From Gordoniibacillus chartarius (GTDB lineage Bacteria > Bacillota > Bacilli > Paenibacillales > NBRC-103111): a stretch of DNA of 64,000 bases. A model generated the notes under the pieces. That model saw only the letters and a program-made list of their open reading frames with translations. It was not told where the DNA came from and did not search any database. How positions within the stretch are numbered: position 1 is the stretch's first letter; each line of letters starts with the position of its first letter. This document shows, one piece after another, positions 50,506 to 59,098 of this stretch. The DNA lies in the NCBI RefSeq assembly GCF_042432825.1, contig NZ_JBHLWN010000014.1, forward strand, positions 1 through 64,000, in the 5' to 3' direction. Made by a program: the position numbers and the translations under genes.

Positions 50506-51376
50506 TCGTAGCGCCCTCCAATTCCGCCTGCGGCGACAACAGCAGCCTGTGACGCAGCGCCGGCCGCGCCACGAGCTTGATATCGTCCGGCGTTACGTAG
50601 CTTCGCCCCTCGAGATGCGCCCATGCCTTGCTTGCCATCAGTACGGCGATACCCGCACGGGGGCTCGCTCCGAGCTGAATGCGGTTCGATTCCCGCGTTT
50701 TGCGGATCAGCGTCGTAATGTAATGGATAAGGGAATCTTCAACGACGATGCCGGCTACGCGGCGCCGCTCCTCCCGGACAAGCTCTGGCGTCAGTAGCGC
50801 GGCGAGCGTCTGCTCCTGCTGCGCCGTATGCGGCACATGCGCCTTCAGCATCGTATCTTCATCCGCCTGCGCCGGGTAGTCGAGCTTCAGCTTGAACAGG
50901 AACCGGTCCAGCTGCGCCTCCGGCAGCGGATACGTTCCTTCATAATCAACCGGATTCTGCGTCGCAATGACGAAGAACGGGTCCGGGAGCGGATGCGTCA
51001 CGCCTTGAATCGTCACCTGCCGCTCCTCCATCGCCTCCAGCAGCGCCGCTTGCGTCTTCGGTCCGGCCCTGTTGATTTCGTCGGCCAGCAGCACGTTCGT
51101 AAACACCGGGCCGAGCACGGTTTTGAAATCATTCTCGCGCATATTGAATATAACGCCGCCCGTAATGTCGCCGGGCATCAAATCCGGCGTAAACTGCACG
51201 CGCCTGTAATCGCCGCCGGTCAGCTCCGCGAGCGTGCGGGCCATCTTCGTCTTGCCGAGTCCCGGCGCTCCTTCGAGCAGCACATGCCCTCCGGCGAGCA
51301 ATCCGGCCAGCAGCAGGCGCACATTCACGCTTTGCCCGTACAGCCTGCTCTCCATCGCTTCCAATATCGCTTTCAT
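50456..51376 (-). CDS. MoxR-type AAA+ ATPase
   Basis: A 306-residue AAA+ protein: Walker A LEGAPGLGKTK (about residue 40), Walker B VLLADEINRAGPKTQAALLEAM, sensor 1 FFVIATQNPVDYEG and sensor 2 in LGASPRAGIAVL. The MoxR hallmark PDLMPGDITGG is present. MoxR proteins are chaperone-like ATPases acting with vWA proteins on protein complexes. AAGGAG precedes the ATG by 9 bases, and the DUF4350 stop lies just upstream inside that site. Confidence 0.95.
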   Translation of the reverse strand: MKAILEAMESRLYGQSVNVRLLLAGLLAGGHVLLEGAPGLGKTKMARTLAELTGGDYRRVQFTPDLMPGDITGGVIFNMRENDFKTVLGPVFTNVLLADEINRAGPKTQAALLEAMEERQVTIQGVTHPLPDPFFVIATQNPVDYEGTYPLPEAQLDRFLFKLKLDYPAQADEDTMLKAHVPHTAQQEQTLAALLTPELVREERRRVAGIVVEDSLIHYITTLIRKTRESNRIQLGASPRAGIAVLMASKAWAHLEGRSYVTPDDIKLVARPALRHRLLLSPQAELEGATSDHLIQETLAAVPVPR

Positions 51377-51383
51377 CGAACGC

Positions 51384-52541
51384 TCACTCCTTCTCCAGTC
51401 GGTCGGTCATTTCGCTCATCTCGCGCGAACGCGTCACGAACGCCTTGCCTTGCGGCGCCGGAAGCTCCTCGCGGAGCAGGCGGGCCAGCTTCGCCTCCTG
51501 CTCCGCCGGCCAGCGGCCGCGCACGGCGGCGGCCGCCTCTTCGGGCGTGGCCTCCGGCCGCACGCCCAGCCGCTCCTGCAGCAGCAGCCGCAGCTGCTGC
51601 CGCTGGTGCCCGAGCGCCTCGGCCGCGAAGCGGCGGCGCTCGTACCAGCCGGCGACGGCGAGCAGCGTCTCGTCGCCGCGCCGGCGCACCCAGGCCCGCG
51701 GCGTGTATACCGGGCCGAGCCGCTTGCCGTGCTGCCACACCCACAGCAGCAGCGCCAGCGACAGCTGCACGCAGCCCAAGACAAACCAGGCGGGATACAC
51801 CGCCAGGAAGCCCGGCTGCGCGCGCAGCCCGTGGTGGAACTCGTCGATCCACAATCCTCGGCCGCTGGCCAGCAGCAGGTCGCGCACCAGCGCATAATGG
51901 TCGTGCTTCGCAATCCAGGTATTCGTCAGCCAGTCCGGCTCCAGCACCATGACGAGCGCCCCTTGGCCTACGGCGATCCGTCCGGCCAACACCCCTTTGT
52001 CATCCGCCAGCATAGGTACGACCCCGCTGCCCGAAGGCAGGCGAAGGTCGGAGGAGACGACGCCCTTCAGCTCCTCGCCTGCCTGTTGACCTTGCTCCCC
52101 AAAGCGTTTAAGCGCAACCGGCGCACGGGGGCCGATAAGAGGAGGGGCTTCCGGCGTTATTCGCACAAATTCGCTCTTGTCCCCGAGGAACGATTGCCAC
52201 TCCGTCGGGCGGCGAACGAACAGCAGCACCTCGTTCCCGCGCTCCAGCCACTGACGAAGCTGACCGCGCTCTTTGTCCGACACCGTACCGGGCTCGACGA
52301 TGAGCAGCGTCTGGTTCGCTTCGCCCGGCAGCTCATCCCAGCTTCGCTCCCAGCGCTTTACGCCGCCCTCCCGCCTCCGCTCCAGCAGTTCCGTGACCGC
52401 CTTCGTCCCGTCGGTATCGGCGGAGACCGACAGGTAAGCCGGCTGGTCGACGGGCTGAGGCCTCAGCATCCACAAGGCGAGCCCGATGAAAGCGGCGATG
52501 CAGAGCGCCAGCCCGAGCGCCCCTCTATTCCATCTGCGCAT
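51384..52541 (-). CDS. DUF4350 domain protein
   Basis: A 385-residue protein with an N-terminal helix (about 9-27), an extracytoplasmic domain (30-245) and a second helix (about 250-272), then a cytosolic tail of about 115 residues with Arg/Glu/Ala-rich helices. The DUF4350 region resembles a GATase/flavodoxin-like fold (ADTDGTKAVTELLERR; LLIVEPGTVSDKERGQLRQWL; ALVMVLEPDWLTN). The start overlaps the DUF4129 gene by 17 bases and follows GAGGAGG. It has no catalytic motif I can point to; binding is more likely. Confidence 0.87.
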   Translation of the reverse strand: MRRWNRGALGLALCIAAFIGLALWMLRPQPVDQPAYLSVSADTDGTKAVTELLERRREGGVKRWERSWDELPGEANQTLLIVEPGTVSDKERGQLRQWLERGNEVLLFVRRPTEWQSFLGDKSEFVRITPEAPPLIGPRAPVALKRFGEQGQQAGEELKGVVSSDLRLPSGSGVVPMLADDKGVLAGRIAVGQGALVMVLEPDWLTNTWIAKHDHYALVRDLLLASGRGLWIDEFHHGLRAQPGFLAVYPAWFVLGCVQLSLALLLWVWQHGKRLGPVYTPRAWVRRRGDETLLAVAGWYERRRFAAEALGHQRQQLRLLLQERLGVRPEATPEEAAAAVRGRWPAEQEAKLARLLREELPAPQGKAFVTRSREMSEMTDRLEKE

Positions 52542-53181
52542 GGCGAGCCTCCTCTCCGCTCCGCATCAGCTCGGTCACCAGCTTATACAGCTCCTCGTAT
52601 TCCCCGGCCGTTACAGCCCCGTAGCCGTACCAGCTTCGATCGAACAAAGCCGCAGCCTCGCGGAACCGGACTTCCGCCTCCGCATCGGAGCGGCGCAGCT
52701 CCTCCGCATAGTCCCAGTTCGTTTTCCAGCCTTCGATCTTCAGCCGCGTCTGGCGCTCCAGCTCGAGCAGCAAGGCGAGAAAGCCGCTGCGCACCGCTTC
52801 GCGAAGCTTGCCGTCCGCCGCCAGCTGCTGCGCCAGCTCCAAATACTGCTGCGGCGAACGGCCGGCCGCTTCCTCCTGCAGCTCCGCCCAGGCACGAATG
52901 CGGCCCCGCCGCACAAGCTGGCGGGACAGCCATACGATCGCGATGACGATAATAGCAAGAAGCGCGATATATACCGCATATTCGAAAGCTTTGCCCGTAC
53001 CGGGAGGCAATTCAAATGTAGGAAACAGCTTGCTGAGCTGGCGGCCGATCCATTCGAACAGATCGAAGCCGTCCCCTTTCGCTTGCCGCAAATATACGGT
53101 ATACTCCTCCCGCGACAAGATGCTTTCCAGCTGCTCCAGCTCCTCCTGTACAGCAGTGCTTTCGGAACCCGGGCTACTCAT
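52525..53181 (-). CDS. DUF4129 domain protein
   Basis: A 218-residue protein. The first 65 residues are acidic and helical, one helix spans the membrane (about 68-88), and the C-terminal cytosolic region carries the DUF4129 block: QYLELAQQLAADGKLREAVRSGFLALL, LKIEGWKTNWDYAEELRR, FDRSWYGYGAVTAGEYEEL. DUF4129 usually occurs with transglutaminase-like or MoxR/DUF58 genes and is of unknown function. It overlaps the membrane gene upstream by 8 bases and the DUF4350 gene by 17. Confidence 0.9.
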   Translation of the reverse strand: MSSPGSESTAVQEELEQLESILSREEYTVYLRQAKGDGFDLFEWIGRQLSKLFPTFELPPGTGKAFEYAVYIALLAIIVIAIVWLSRQLVRRGRIRAWAELQEEAAGRSPQQYLELAQQLAADGKLREAVRSGFLALLLELERQTRLKIEGWKTNWDYAEELRRSDAEAEVRFREAAALFDRSWYGYGAVTAGEYEELYKLVTELMRSGEEARHAQME

Positions 53182-54229
53182 ACTTCGGCCGCCATTCTTC
53201 CGGCTGCAATCCAGGCAGCTCCTGCGATTCCGTCCGCATGTCTTGCTGCGGATCCTGCGGTACCTGATTCGCCGACAGCGTGCGCCGAATCAGCTCCTCC
53301 AGCCCGTACCCTTCATTACGCGCCCGCAAATCGTAGAAGCTGACGACATACGGCAGCATGTAAATCGGCATAGCCAGCATACTCACAATCGCCTCGAGCA
53401 GCGACCCGAAGATCGACCCGCCAAGCACAGCGATGATCAGAAGCTGAAAAACCATCGTGATCACATTCAAAATGCCGCCGACAACGATCCACATCAGCAG
53501 CATCCGCCAAAAATTCCGCTTCGTCAGCCGCCAGCTGCGCCGAAACCCGATCTTCTCTTCGCCAAGCGCCACGAACGGGAGAAAATAGCCCCAGCGGACG
53601 GCCAGCCATACCAGCACGATAACGAGAGCGAACAAGAATAAAAAGAACAGCAGCATCAGCACGATGCCCAGAGCGACGTTGGAGCCCGCTCCACCTCCCG
53701 CCAAGCCTCCTCCGGCAAACACGGCAATCATGAGACCGATGATCCCGCCGGCCGCCGCAGCATACACGGCGATAAACATCAGCGAAAACAGAAACGTACT
53801 GCCGGCCAGCAGCCCGATCCGCTTCAGCGAGCGTTTCACGAGCGTCCAGGCCGACGGAATGTCCTCGCCGTGAACGGCATGATGAACCAGCCCTACGACG
53901 GCTCCCGTCGCTAATGGAAACAAGAAGAACACGCCGATTGGAATAATGACAAGTACATATACGATTCCGCGCCAGCCCTCGAACATCGACGCATTCTGAT
54001 TGTTGAAGCTCTCGACCCATTCCATCAAGGAATCGGTATCACCCAGCGAACCGAGCAGACTGCCCTGCGCTTCCTGGCCGCCTCCTTGCACCAGCAGGCT
54101 GAGCAAGTAGAACGGTCCGTACGTCATCAAAACAATCATCATCAGCTTAACAAAGTAAGTTCGATACAACTGAAAGCCGCGGTCGATCACACGACCGACA
54201 CTCAGCGGCCTCCATATCGCTTTGTGCAC
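53174..54229 (-). CDS. Polytopic membrane protein, first gene of the MoxR operon
   Basis: A protein of about 351 residues with six hydrophobic segments. The N-terminus reads MHKAIWRPLSVGRVIDRGFQ, and the IDRGFQLYRTYFVKLMMIV stretch is like the membrane domain found fused to glycerophosphodiesterases (GDPD membrane domain) or DUF975-type proteins. Gly-rich loops (AGGGLAGGGAG) lie mid-protein. The GTG at 54229 is 6 bases after GGAGGA; an ATG two codons before it sits on that site, and longer frames exist. It likely forms the membrane base of the cluster (inference). Confidence 0.8.
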   Translation of the reverse strand: MHKAIWRPLSVGRVIDRGFQLYRTYFVKLMMIVLMTYGPFYLLSLLVQGGGQEAQGSLLGSLGDTDSLMEWVESFNNQNASMFEGWRGIVYVLVIIPIGVFFLFPLATGAVVGLVHHAVHGEDIPSAWTLVKRSLKRIGLLAGSTFLFSLMFIAVYAAAAGGIIGLMIAVFAGGGLAGGGAGSNVALGIVLMLLFFLFLFALVIVLVWLAVRWGYFLPFVALGEEKIGFRRSWRLTKRNFWRMLLMWIVVGGILNVITMVFQLLIIAVLGGSIFGSLLEAIVSMLAMPIYMLPYVVSFYDLRARNEGYGLEELIRRTLSANQVPQDPQQDMRTESQELPGLQPEEWRPKYE

Positions 54230-54455
54230 ATCCATTCCTCCAATAGGCCAAGATGGGTTTCCCATGTGCTATTATACATGAGAAACTTCCAAGATTGGCA
54301 ACATTTTTATACGTTACTCCCCCCCTCTCTCTCTATGGGAACGGAAGCGGGACAATGAAATAATTTCGTTTGACCTGCGGATTGTACCTTATGTACAATA
54401 AGTAGGGTCCGGTTGGCCAGACCGTATTTTCGTGTACATAAAGGATGGTAAGCTC

Positions 54456-54944
54456 ATGTTTTTGCGTTCTGTGATCGTTTGCTGTTATCTGATGATGGCT
54501 TACTGGGTATCCGTCCAGTATCCTTCGCTGAAGATGGTGTTCTATCCGACGCTCGGCGCATTCAGCTTCTTGTTCATGCATCGGGCGGACCGCATCGGCG
54601 AAGTCGGGAGAATCATTATGGGAGCCGCCATCTCCGTAACGATCGGAAGCGTCATGTACGCTATCAGCCCCGGAGCGGCATCCTTCTTCTTTACGGCATT
54701 CTGTACGATTCTGCTCATCCAATTTTTCAAGTGGAACGCCGCCCCGATCTTGGCCGTATCGCTGATCCCTTTCTTTGCGCATCCCGTGACAATGTGGGCG
54801 CTGCCTCTAGCCGTGCTCGCCTCACTGATCGGGCTGCTCGTTCCGATCTGGTTCATCGGATGGATGGAACGGACGGCTCTGTTGCTGCGCATCGCCCAGC
54901 TTTTTTCGGGTAAGCCGATGGAGATGAAGAAGGAATTGTCGTAA
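54456..54944 (+). CDS. Membrane protein of unknown function, HPP-like
   Basis: A 162-residue protein of four or five helices with short loops and a basic C-terminus. Notable stretches are KMVFYPTLGAFSFLFMHR and AAPILAVSLIPFFAHPVTMWALP. The organisation recalls HPP-family proteins, but the HPP motif itself is not seen. The ATG at 54456 is about 8 bases after AAGGATGG; an in-frame start at 54432 is possible. It has its own terminator downstream. Confidence 0.6.
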   Translation: MFLRSVIVCCYLMMAYWVSVQYPSLKMVFYPTLGAFSFLFMHRADRIGEVGRIIMGAAISVTIGSVMYAISPGAASFFFTAFCTILLIQFFKWNAAPILAVSLIPFFAHPVTMWALPLAVLASLIGLLVPIWFIGWMERTALLLRIAQLFSGKPMEMKKELS

Positions 54945-54967
54945 AAGCCTATCTCAAATCGAAATCC

Positions 54968-55003
54968 CTCCTCGCCTGCAAGCACTGCGGTCGAGGAATT
55001 TTT
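54968..55003 (+). terminator. Terminator after the HPP-like gene
   Basis: CCTCG/CGAGG within a longer imperfect stem ends in AATTTTTTTATT. Confidence 0.7.
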
Positions 55004-55138
55004 TTATTCGGCTTGCCGTAGAAGCACATTAAGGAGCGGTATAAGTAGGGGAATGGCGCTGCGGATGGTTGGACGAGCATCGCCGAAAGCCTCGCCCTTC
55101 AGGGGATTTTGCCGTGAGGAAGATGCTTCTCATTCTTA

Positions 55139-55657
55139 CTATTCATTCATGATATTTCCATCTTGATCGTAATAGGAATAGTTTCGGAACGTATATTCGT
55201 TATTCTCAGATTTCGGAAACTCGACCCAGGTAACGCTCGCTTGATCAGGCGTAAAATCTTGCTCTACGATTTGTCCATTTACACTTAACTGCATTCTCGC
55301 CACTTTACTTTTATGATTCGTAACAATGATGAACATAGGCAGCTCCGCGGTGAAGACACCGAATCTTTTGCCATCCGCCACTTCCATATGTCGCCACAAA
55401 TAGTTTCCATCCTCGTTTTTCTGAAAGTGTATGTAGCCGGGACTTTGGTTAGATAAAAATCCGACCATTCTTCCGTCATCAACATCTTTATAATCGACAA
55501 CCTCGATCCATTTATCTTCATATCCTTTAAGGGAGCGAATGACTTTCACGATGGACTCTTTGTCGTTACCGTATAATGGCTTTGGACCGCGAAAAGTTAA
55601 TAACCCTACAACAAGTAAAACAACGACGATAACAAGTAATACCGTTGTTTTTTTGGT
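55139..55657 (-). CDS. Hypothetical single-pass membrane protein
   Basis: A 172-residue protein with one N-terminal helix (LLVIVVVLLVVGLLTF) and an extracytoplasmic beta-rich domain (YGNDKESIVKVIRSLKGYEDKW, YLWRHMEVADGKRFGVFTA, ARMQLSVNGQIVEQDF). The TTG at 55657 follows AGGAGGGGG by several bases. Base composition is visibly more AT-rich than its neighbours, and the third codon positions lack the usual G/C bias, which suggests recent acquisition. Family not recognised; such proteins are often lineage-specific. Confidence 0.65.
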   Translation of the reverse strand, partial: TKKTTVLLVIVVVLLVVGLLTFRGPKPLYGNDKESIVKVIRSLKGYEDKWIEVVDYKDVDDGRMVGFLSNQSPGYIHFQKNEDGNYLWRHMEVADGKRFGVFTAELPMFIIVTNHKSKVARMQLSVNGQIVEQDFTPDQASVTWVEFPKSENNEYTFRNYSYYDQDGNIMNE

Positions 55658-55683
55658 CAACGGCTCCCCCTCCTTCCCCAAAC

Positions 55684-55719
55684 AAAAAAAGTGGACCATC
55701 GCCTTCGGGGCGGTGGTCC
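55684..55719 (-). terminator. Terminator of ung
   Basis: On the minus strand GGACCACCGCC/GGCGATGGTCC (one A-C mismatch) runs into ACTTTTTTTG. It lies about 105 bases after the ung stop and just before the hypothetical gene. Confidence 0.78.
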
Positions 55720-55824
55720 TAAGGTGTTTATATTAAAAGGGGGTCTTGGTTATTATAATACACAGCGTTCGTTAGGATTGTATAACAGAATTATTTCATT
55801 TGTGTAACAAATTTGAAAGCGCTG

Positions 55825-56502
55825 CTACCTCTCAGGCAGCCTCCAGTCGATCGGCTCGCTTCCGATGCTGCGCAGGAACGCATTCGTCCGCGAGAACGGG
55901 CGCGATCCGAAGAAGCCTCGGTGTGCGGACAGCGGGCTCGGATGCGGCGAGCGAATGATGTGGTGGCGCGTGCCGTCGATTAGCCCCGCCTTCGCCTGGG
56001 CGTTGGCTCCCCACAGCAGGAAGACGATCGGCCGTTCCCTTTCGCTCAGCAAACCGATGATGCGGTCCGTGAATCGTTCCCAGCCTTGGCCTTTATGCGA
56101 ATTCGGCTCCCCCTCGCGCACGGTCAGCACCGCATTCAGGAGCAGCACGCCCTGCTCCGCCCAACTGACCAAATGCCCATGCCGCGCCGGTTCCACACCG
56201 AGATCGCTTTGCAGCTCCTTGTACATGTTTTGCAGGGACGGCGGCACATCGACGCCCGGCTTCACCGAGAAGCTCAGCCCGTGCGCCTGACCCGCTCCGT
56301 GATAAGGGTCCTGGCCCAGAATGACAGCTTTCACGCTATCGTACGGGGTCAAGTGCAGCGCATTAAAAATATCGTGCATCCCCGGATAAATTTGCCGTGT
56401 CCGGTACTCCTCCTTCAAAAACTCCCGCAAGCGCACATAATACGGCTCCTCGAACTGATCTTCGAGCAGCGGCCTCCAATCGTTAAGCAGTATCGTCCCC
56501 AT
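55825..56502 (-). CDS. ung: Uracil-DNA glycosylase
   Basis: A 225-residue family-1 UDG removing uracil from DNA in base-excision repair. The water-activating loop is GQDPYHG (about residue 63), the Pro-rich loop PPSLQN and the leucine intercalation loop HPSPLSAHRGFFG are all intact, as is the LLLN region of the pocket. Size is normal. The ribosome site GGGAGA is close to the ATG. It follows the MFS gene with 25 bases between, so both may share a transcript. Confidence 0.97.
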   Translation of the reverse strand: MGTILLNDWRPLLEDQFEEPYYVRLREFLKEEYRTRQIYPGMHDIFNALHLTPYDSVKAVILGQDPYHGAGQAHGLSFSVKPGVDVPPSLQNMYKELQSDLGVEPARHGHLVSWAEQGVLLLNAVLTVREGEPNSHKGQGWERFTDRIIGLLSERERPIVFLLWGANAQAKAGLIDGTRHHIIRSPHPSPLSAHRGFFGSRPFSRTNAFLRSIGSEPIDWRLPER

Positions 56503-56527
56503 TCTCCCGTTCCGTCACACCTTTCCT

Positions 56528-57715
56528 TCATACAAGCTGTTGCCGTCTCCTGCGATTCATCATACGATGCGGAAGCGCATAGTACAATACCGCTGCGCAC
56601 GCAACCGCCAATCCGGCCGTACCGTACATCGTTCTGTAGCCGCTGTGGGCGGCCACGACGCCAAGCAGCGCCGATCCGATTCCGTAGCCCGTGTCGAACA
56701 GCATGAAATACGTCGCTGTCGCAAGCCCTCTCCTGTGCGGCGGCGACGCTTCGATCGCCATCGTCTGGAAGCTGGGCAGCAGCGCGCCGAATCCAAGGCC
56801 GAGAATGCCGCCTGCCGCGAGCAGTACGGCCGGCGTACCTGCCAAGCTGAGTACAATCATCCCGCCCACGAACAAGACGAAGCCCGGATACACGAGCACA
56901 TGCGGCCCGCGGCGGTCGTACAGCTTGCCGGTGAACGGCCGGGAGACGACGATCATCGCCGCAAACACCATAAAGAAGAAGCTGGCATAGGCCGACATCC
57001 CAAGTTCTTTCGCATATACGGATAAAAATGTAGTGATCGCCCCGTACGAGAAGGCGAGCAGGCTTCCTGCGAGCGAAACCGGAACGGCAGCAGGCTCGGC
57101 GAACTTGCGCCAGCCCTTAGCGGGCTCTTCCTTGCGAGGCATCCGCTCCGGCAAGCGCATTACGCATACGCAAACGACGGATAGCAGGGACAGCGCCGCA
57201 CATAAGCCGAACAACACGTTGAAATCAAAATACTGCAGCATCGTCAAGCCAAGGAACGGCCCGACAACCATAGCGAGACTCATAAACAAGCTGAAGAAGC
57301 CGACCCCTTCCCCCTTGCGGGAAGCGGGCACGAGCTCTACCGCGATGGCTCCCGTCGCCGTTGCCGCGACACCGAAGCCGATGCCGTGGATAAAACGGAG
57401 CACGAGCAGGCCGTAAAATTGTCCAACAATCAGGTAGGCGCATGTACAAAGCAGAAACAAGACCATCGAATACAGCAAGATCCGCTTGCGGTCTCTCTCA
57501 TCGAGCCATTTTCCCGCTAACGGCCGGAAAATGACGGCTGCGATGACAAAGACGGTCATCACCAGACCGATCCGGTTCTGCGGTGCGTGCAGTTCATCCG
57601 TAACGAATATCGGCAAAGTTACCGCCAATATGTAGAACGTCATAAACAAAAAAAAGCTGCTGAGACAAACAGCAACGAAATGCCGGTTCCATAACTTCTC
57701 CATCGTCGTATTCAA
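56528..57715 (-). CDS. MFS transporter controlled by the adjacent MarR gene
   Basis: A 395-residue 12-helix major facilitator. The loop 2-3 motif is GKWLDERDRKRIL; helix 5 has FSLFMSLAMVVGPFLGL; the second-half counterpart is GKLYDRRGPHVL. The family is drug-efflux/YfmO-like. The TTG start is 7-8 bases after GGAGGA and overlaps the MarR stop by four bases (TTGA). Coupling to MarR suggests induction by an exported compound. Confidence 0.92.
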   Translation of the reverse strand: MNTTMEKLWNRHFVAVCLSSFFLFMTFYILAVTLPIFVTDELHAPQNRIGLVMTVFVIAAVIFRPLAGKWLDERDRKRILLYSMVLFLLCTCAYLIVGQFYGLLVLRFIHGIGFGVAATATGAIAVELVPASRKGEGVGFFSLFMSLAMVVGPFLGLTMLQYFDFNVLFGLCAALSLLSVVCVCVMRLPERMPRKEEPAKGWRKFAEPAAVPVSLAGSLLAFSYGAITTFLSVYAKELGMSAYASFFFMVFAAMIVVSRPFTGKLYDRRGPHVLVYPGFVLFVGGMIVLSLAGTPAVLLAAGGILGLGFGALLPSFQTMAIEASPPHRRGLATATYFMLFDTGYGIGSALLGVVAAHSGYRTMYGTAGLAVACAAVLYYALPHRMMNRRRRQQLV

Positions 57716-58161
57716 GGTGCTTCCTCCATCTCTCTTATGCTGTCGTTTGCTTTTTCGGTGATGTGGCGGAGCATGATTCGCAATTGAGCAAGCTGCTCGT
57801 CCGCCAATCCGGACATGACGCTGCGCATCGTCTCTTGCTCGATCGGGATCAGCTGCTCATTGAGCGCTCTGCCTTTATCGGTAATCAACGTAAGGTAGGA
57901 ACGCCGGTCGGATGCATTCGGCTGCCGTACAACGAGACCTTTGCGCTCCAGCTGATCGAGGATACGGGTCAAATTTGTGGGATCCTTCTCCGCTTTCTGT
58001 GCCAGCTCCTTTTGGCTGATTCCATCCTTCTCCGCCAGCCTGTTCAGCACCGTCCACTGCTCGGTCGTAATCTCGAACGGCTGGAAGCGGTTCGTTAGCA
58101 GCTGCGACAATCGGCGCCCCGCATGATTGATTTGAAATCCGAGCGACTCTTCAAAATGCAT
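57712..58161 (-). CDS. MarR-family repressor
   Basis: A 149-residue winged-helix regulator: dimer helices at both ends, the recognition region ISQKELAQKAEKDPTNLTRILDQLERKGL and the wing Asp-Arg in PNASDRRSYLTLITDKG. GAAGGGAG precedes the ATG. A dyad overlapping its own -10 implies autorepression, and the MFS gene is co-transcribed. Confidence 0.95.
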   Translation of the reverse strand: MHFEESLGFQINHAGRRLSQLLTNRFQPFEITTEQWTVLNRLAEKDGISQKELAQKAEKDPTNLTRILDQLERKGLVVRQPNASDRRSYLTLITDKGRALNEQLIPIEQETMRSVMSGLADEQLAQLRIMLRHITEKANDSIREMEEAP

Positions 58162-58180
58162 CGTGTAGCTCCCTTCAAAT

Positions 58181-58198
58181 TAATTGCTATAACAATTA
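58181..58198. promoter_or_regulatory. Probable MarR operator
   Basis: TAATTG-CTATAA-CAATTA is an 18-bp dyad with perfect 6-bp arms, the size of a MarR site. It overlaps the -10 and the start point of the marR promoter. Confidence 0.72.
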
Positions 58199-58223
58199 TA
58201 TGTACACCAATCAATTTCGTCAA
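58195..58223 (-). promoter_or_regulatory. Promoter of the marR-MFS operon
   Basis: TTGACG, 17 bases, TATAAT on the minus strand. Confidence 0.85.
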
Positions 58224-58240
58224 TGAGCTGCATATGAACA

Positions 58241-58290
58241 AAAGGCTGTCACTTCCAGCAGATCTCCTCTGCTTGGTGTGACAGCCTTTT
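58241..58290 (-). terminator. Terminator of the TrpXYZ-like ABC operon
   Basis: AAAGGCTGTCAC/GTGACAGCCTTT is a 12-bp perfect stem with an inner GCAGA/TCTGC pairing. T-tracts stand on both sides. Confidence 0.88.
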
Positions 58291-58303
58291 TATTTTTGCC
58301 TAA

Positions 58304-59098
58304 TTAACCTAACACAATCCGGTCGTCCGCCAGCTGCTGGCCGCTGATTCGCGCAAACTCGCCGAGCAGCTGCTCGACCGTCAGATCGCGCTTGCGCTCC
58401 TGAGGAATGTCGAGAATGATACGCCCCTTATCCATCATGATCAGCCGGTTGCCGAGACGGATCGCCTGCTCCATGTTGTGCGTGACCATGAGCGTCGTCA
58501 AGTTCAGCTCGCGCACGATGTCGTCCGTCAAGCGGGTAATCAGCTCCGCTCGAGCCGGGTCGAGCGCCGCCGTATGCTCGTCAAGCAGCAGGATGCTGGG
58601 CTTGGTGAAGGTCGCCATCAGCAGGCTGAGCGCCTGGCGCTCGCCGCCGGACAGCAGGCCGACCTTGGCGCGCAGCCGGTTCTCGAGGCCGATGCCGAGC
58701 CGCTTCAGCTGCTCGCGGAACAAGGTTCGCTTGGCCGACGTTACGCCGAAGCTGAGGCCCCGCGGTTTGCCGCGGGCATAGGCCATCGCCAAATTTTCCT
58801 CAATCGACATGTTTGGCGCGGTTCCGGCCATCGGGTCCTGAAACACCCGGCCGATCCAGCGGCTGCGTTCGTGTTCCGGCAGCGCCTGAATCTGCTTGCC
58901 GTCGATCCGCACATCGCCGAAATCCGGCTTCATTACGCCGGAGATTATATTCATCAGCGTCGATTTGCCGGCGCCGTTGCTGCCGATGACCGTGACGAAA
59001 TCTCCCGGATTCAGCTTCAGCTGAATGTTCGTCAGAGCGATCTTCTCGTCGGGCGTGCCGGGGTTAAACAGCTTCGATACTTGATTCAGCTCCAGCAT
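58304..59098 (-). CDS. ABC transporter ATPase (TrpZ-like)
   Basis: A 264-residue ATPase: Walker A GSNGAGKST, Q-loop RVFQDPMAGT, signature LSGGERQAL, Walker B ILLLDEHTAALDP (His after the catalytic Glu, a change seen in this subfamily) and the H-loop VTHNMEQA. The ATG shares its first base with the permease stop (TAATG), so it is coupled. In the frame a longer start exists but lies inside the permease. It completes a binding protein-permease-ATPase operon. Confidence 0.93.
   Translation of the reverse strand: MLELNQVSKLFNPGTPDEKIALTNIQLKLNPGDFVTVIGSNGAGKSTLMNIISGVMKPDFGDVRIDGKQIQALPEHERSRWIGRVFQDPMAGTAPNMSIEENLAMAYARGKPRGLSFGVTSAKRTLFREQLKRLGIGLENRLRAKVGLLSGGERQALSLLMATFTKPSILLLDEHTAALDPARAELITRLTDDIVRELNLTTLMVTHNMEQAIRLGNRLIMMDKGRIILDIPQERKRDLTVEQLLGEFARISGQQLADDRIVLG

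Noticed and set aside
51234..52946. 570-codon plus-strand frame over the MoxR/DUF4350 genes
   Set aside because: Shadow of genuine minus-strand genes with strong motifs and overlaps.
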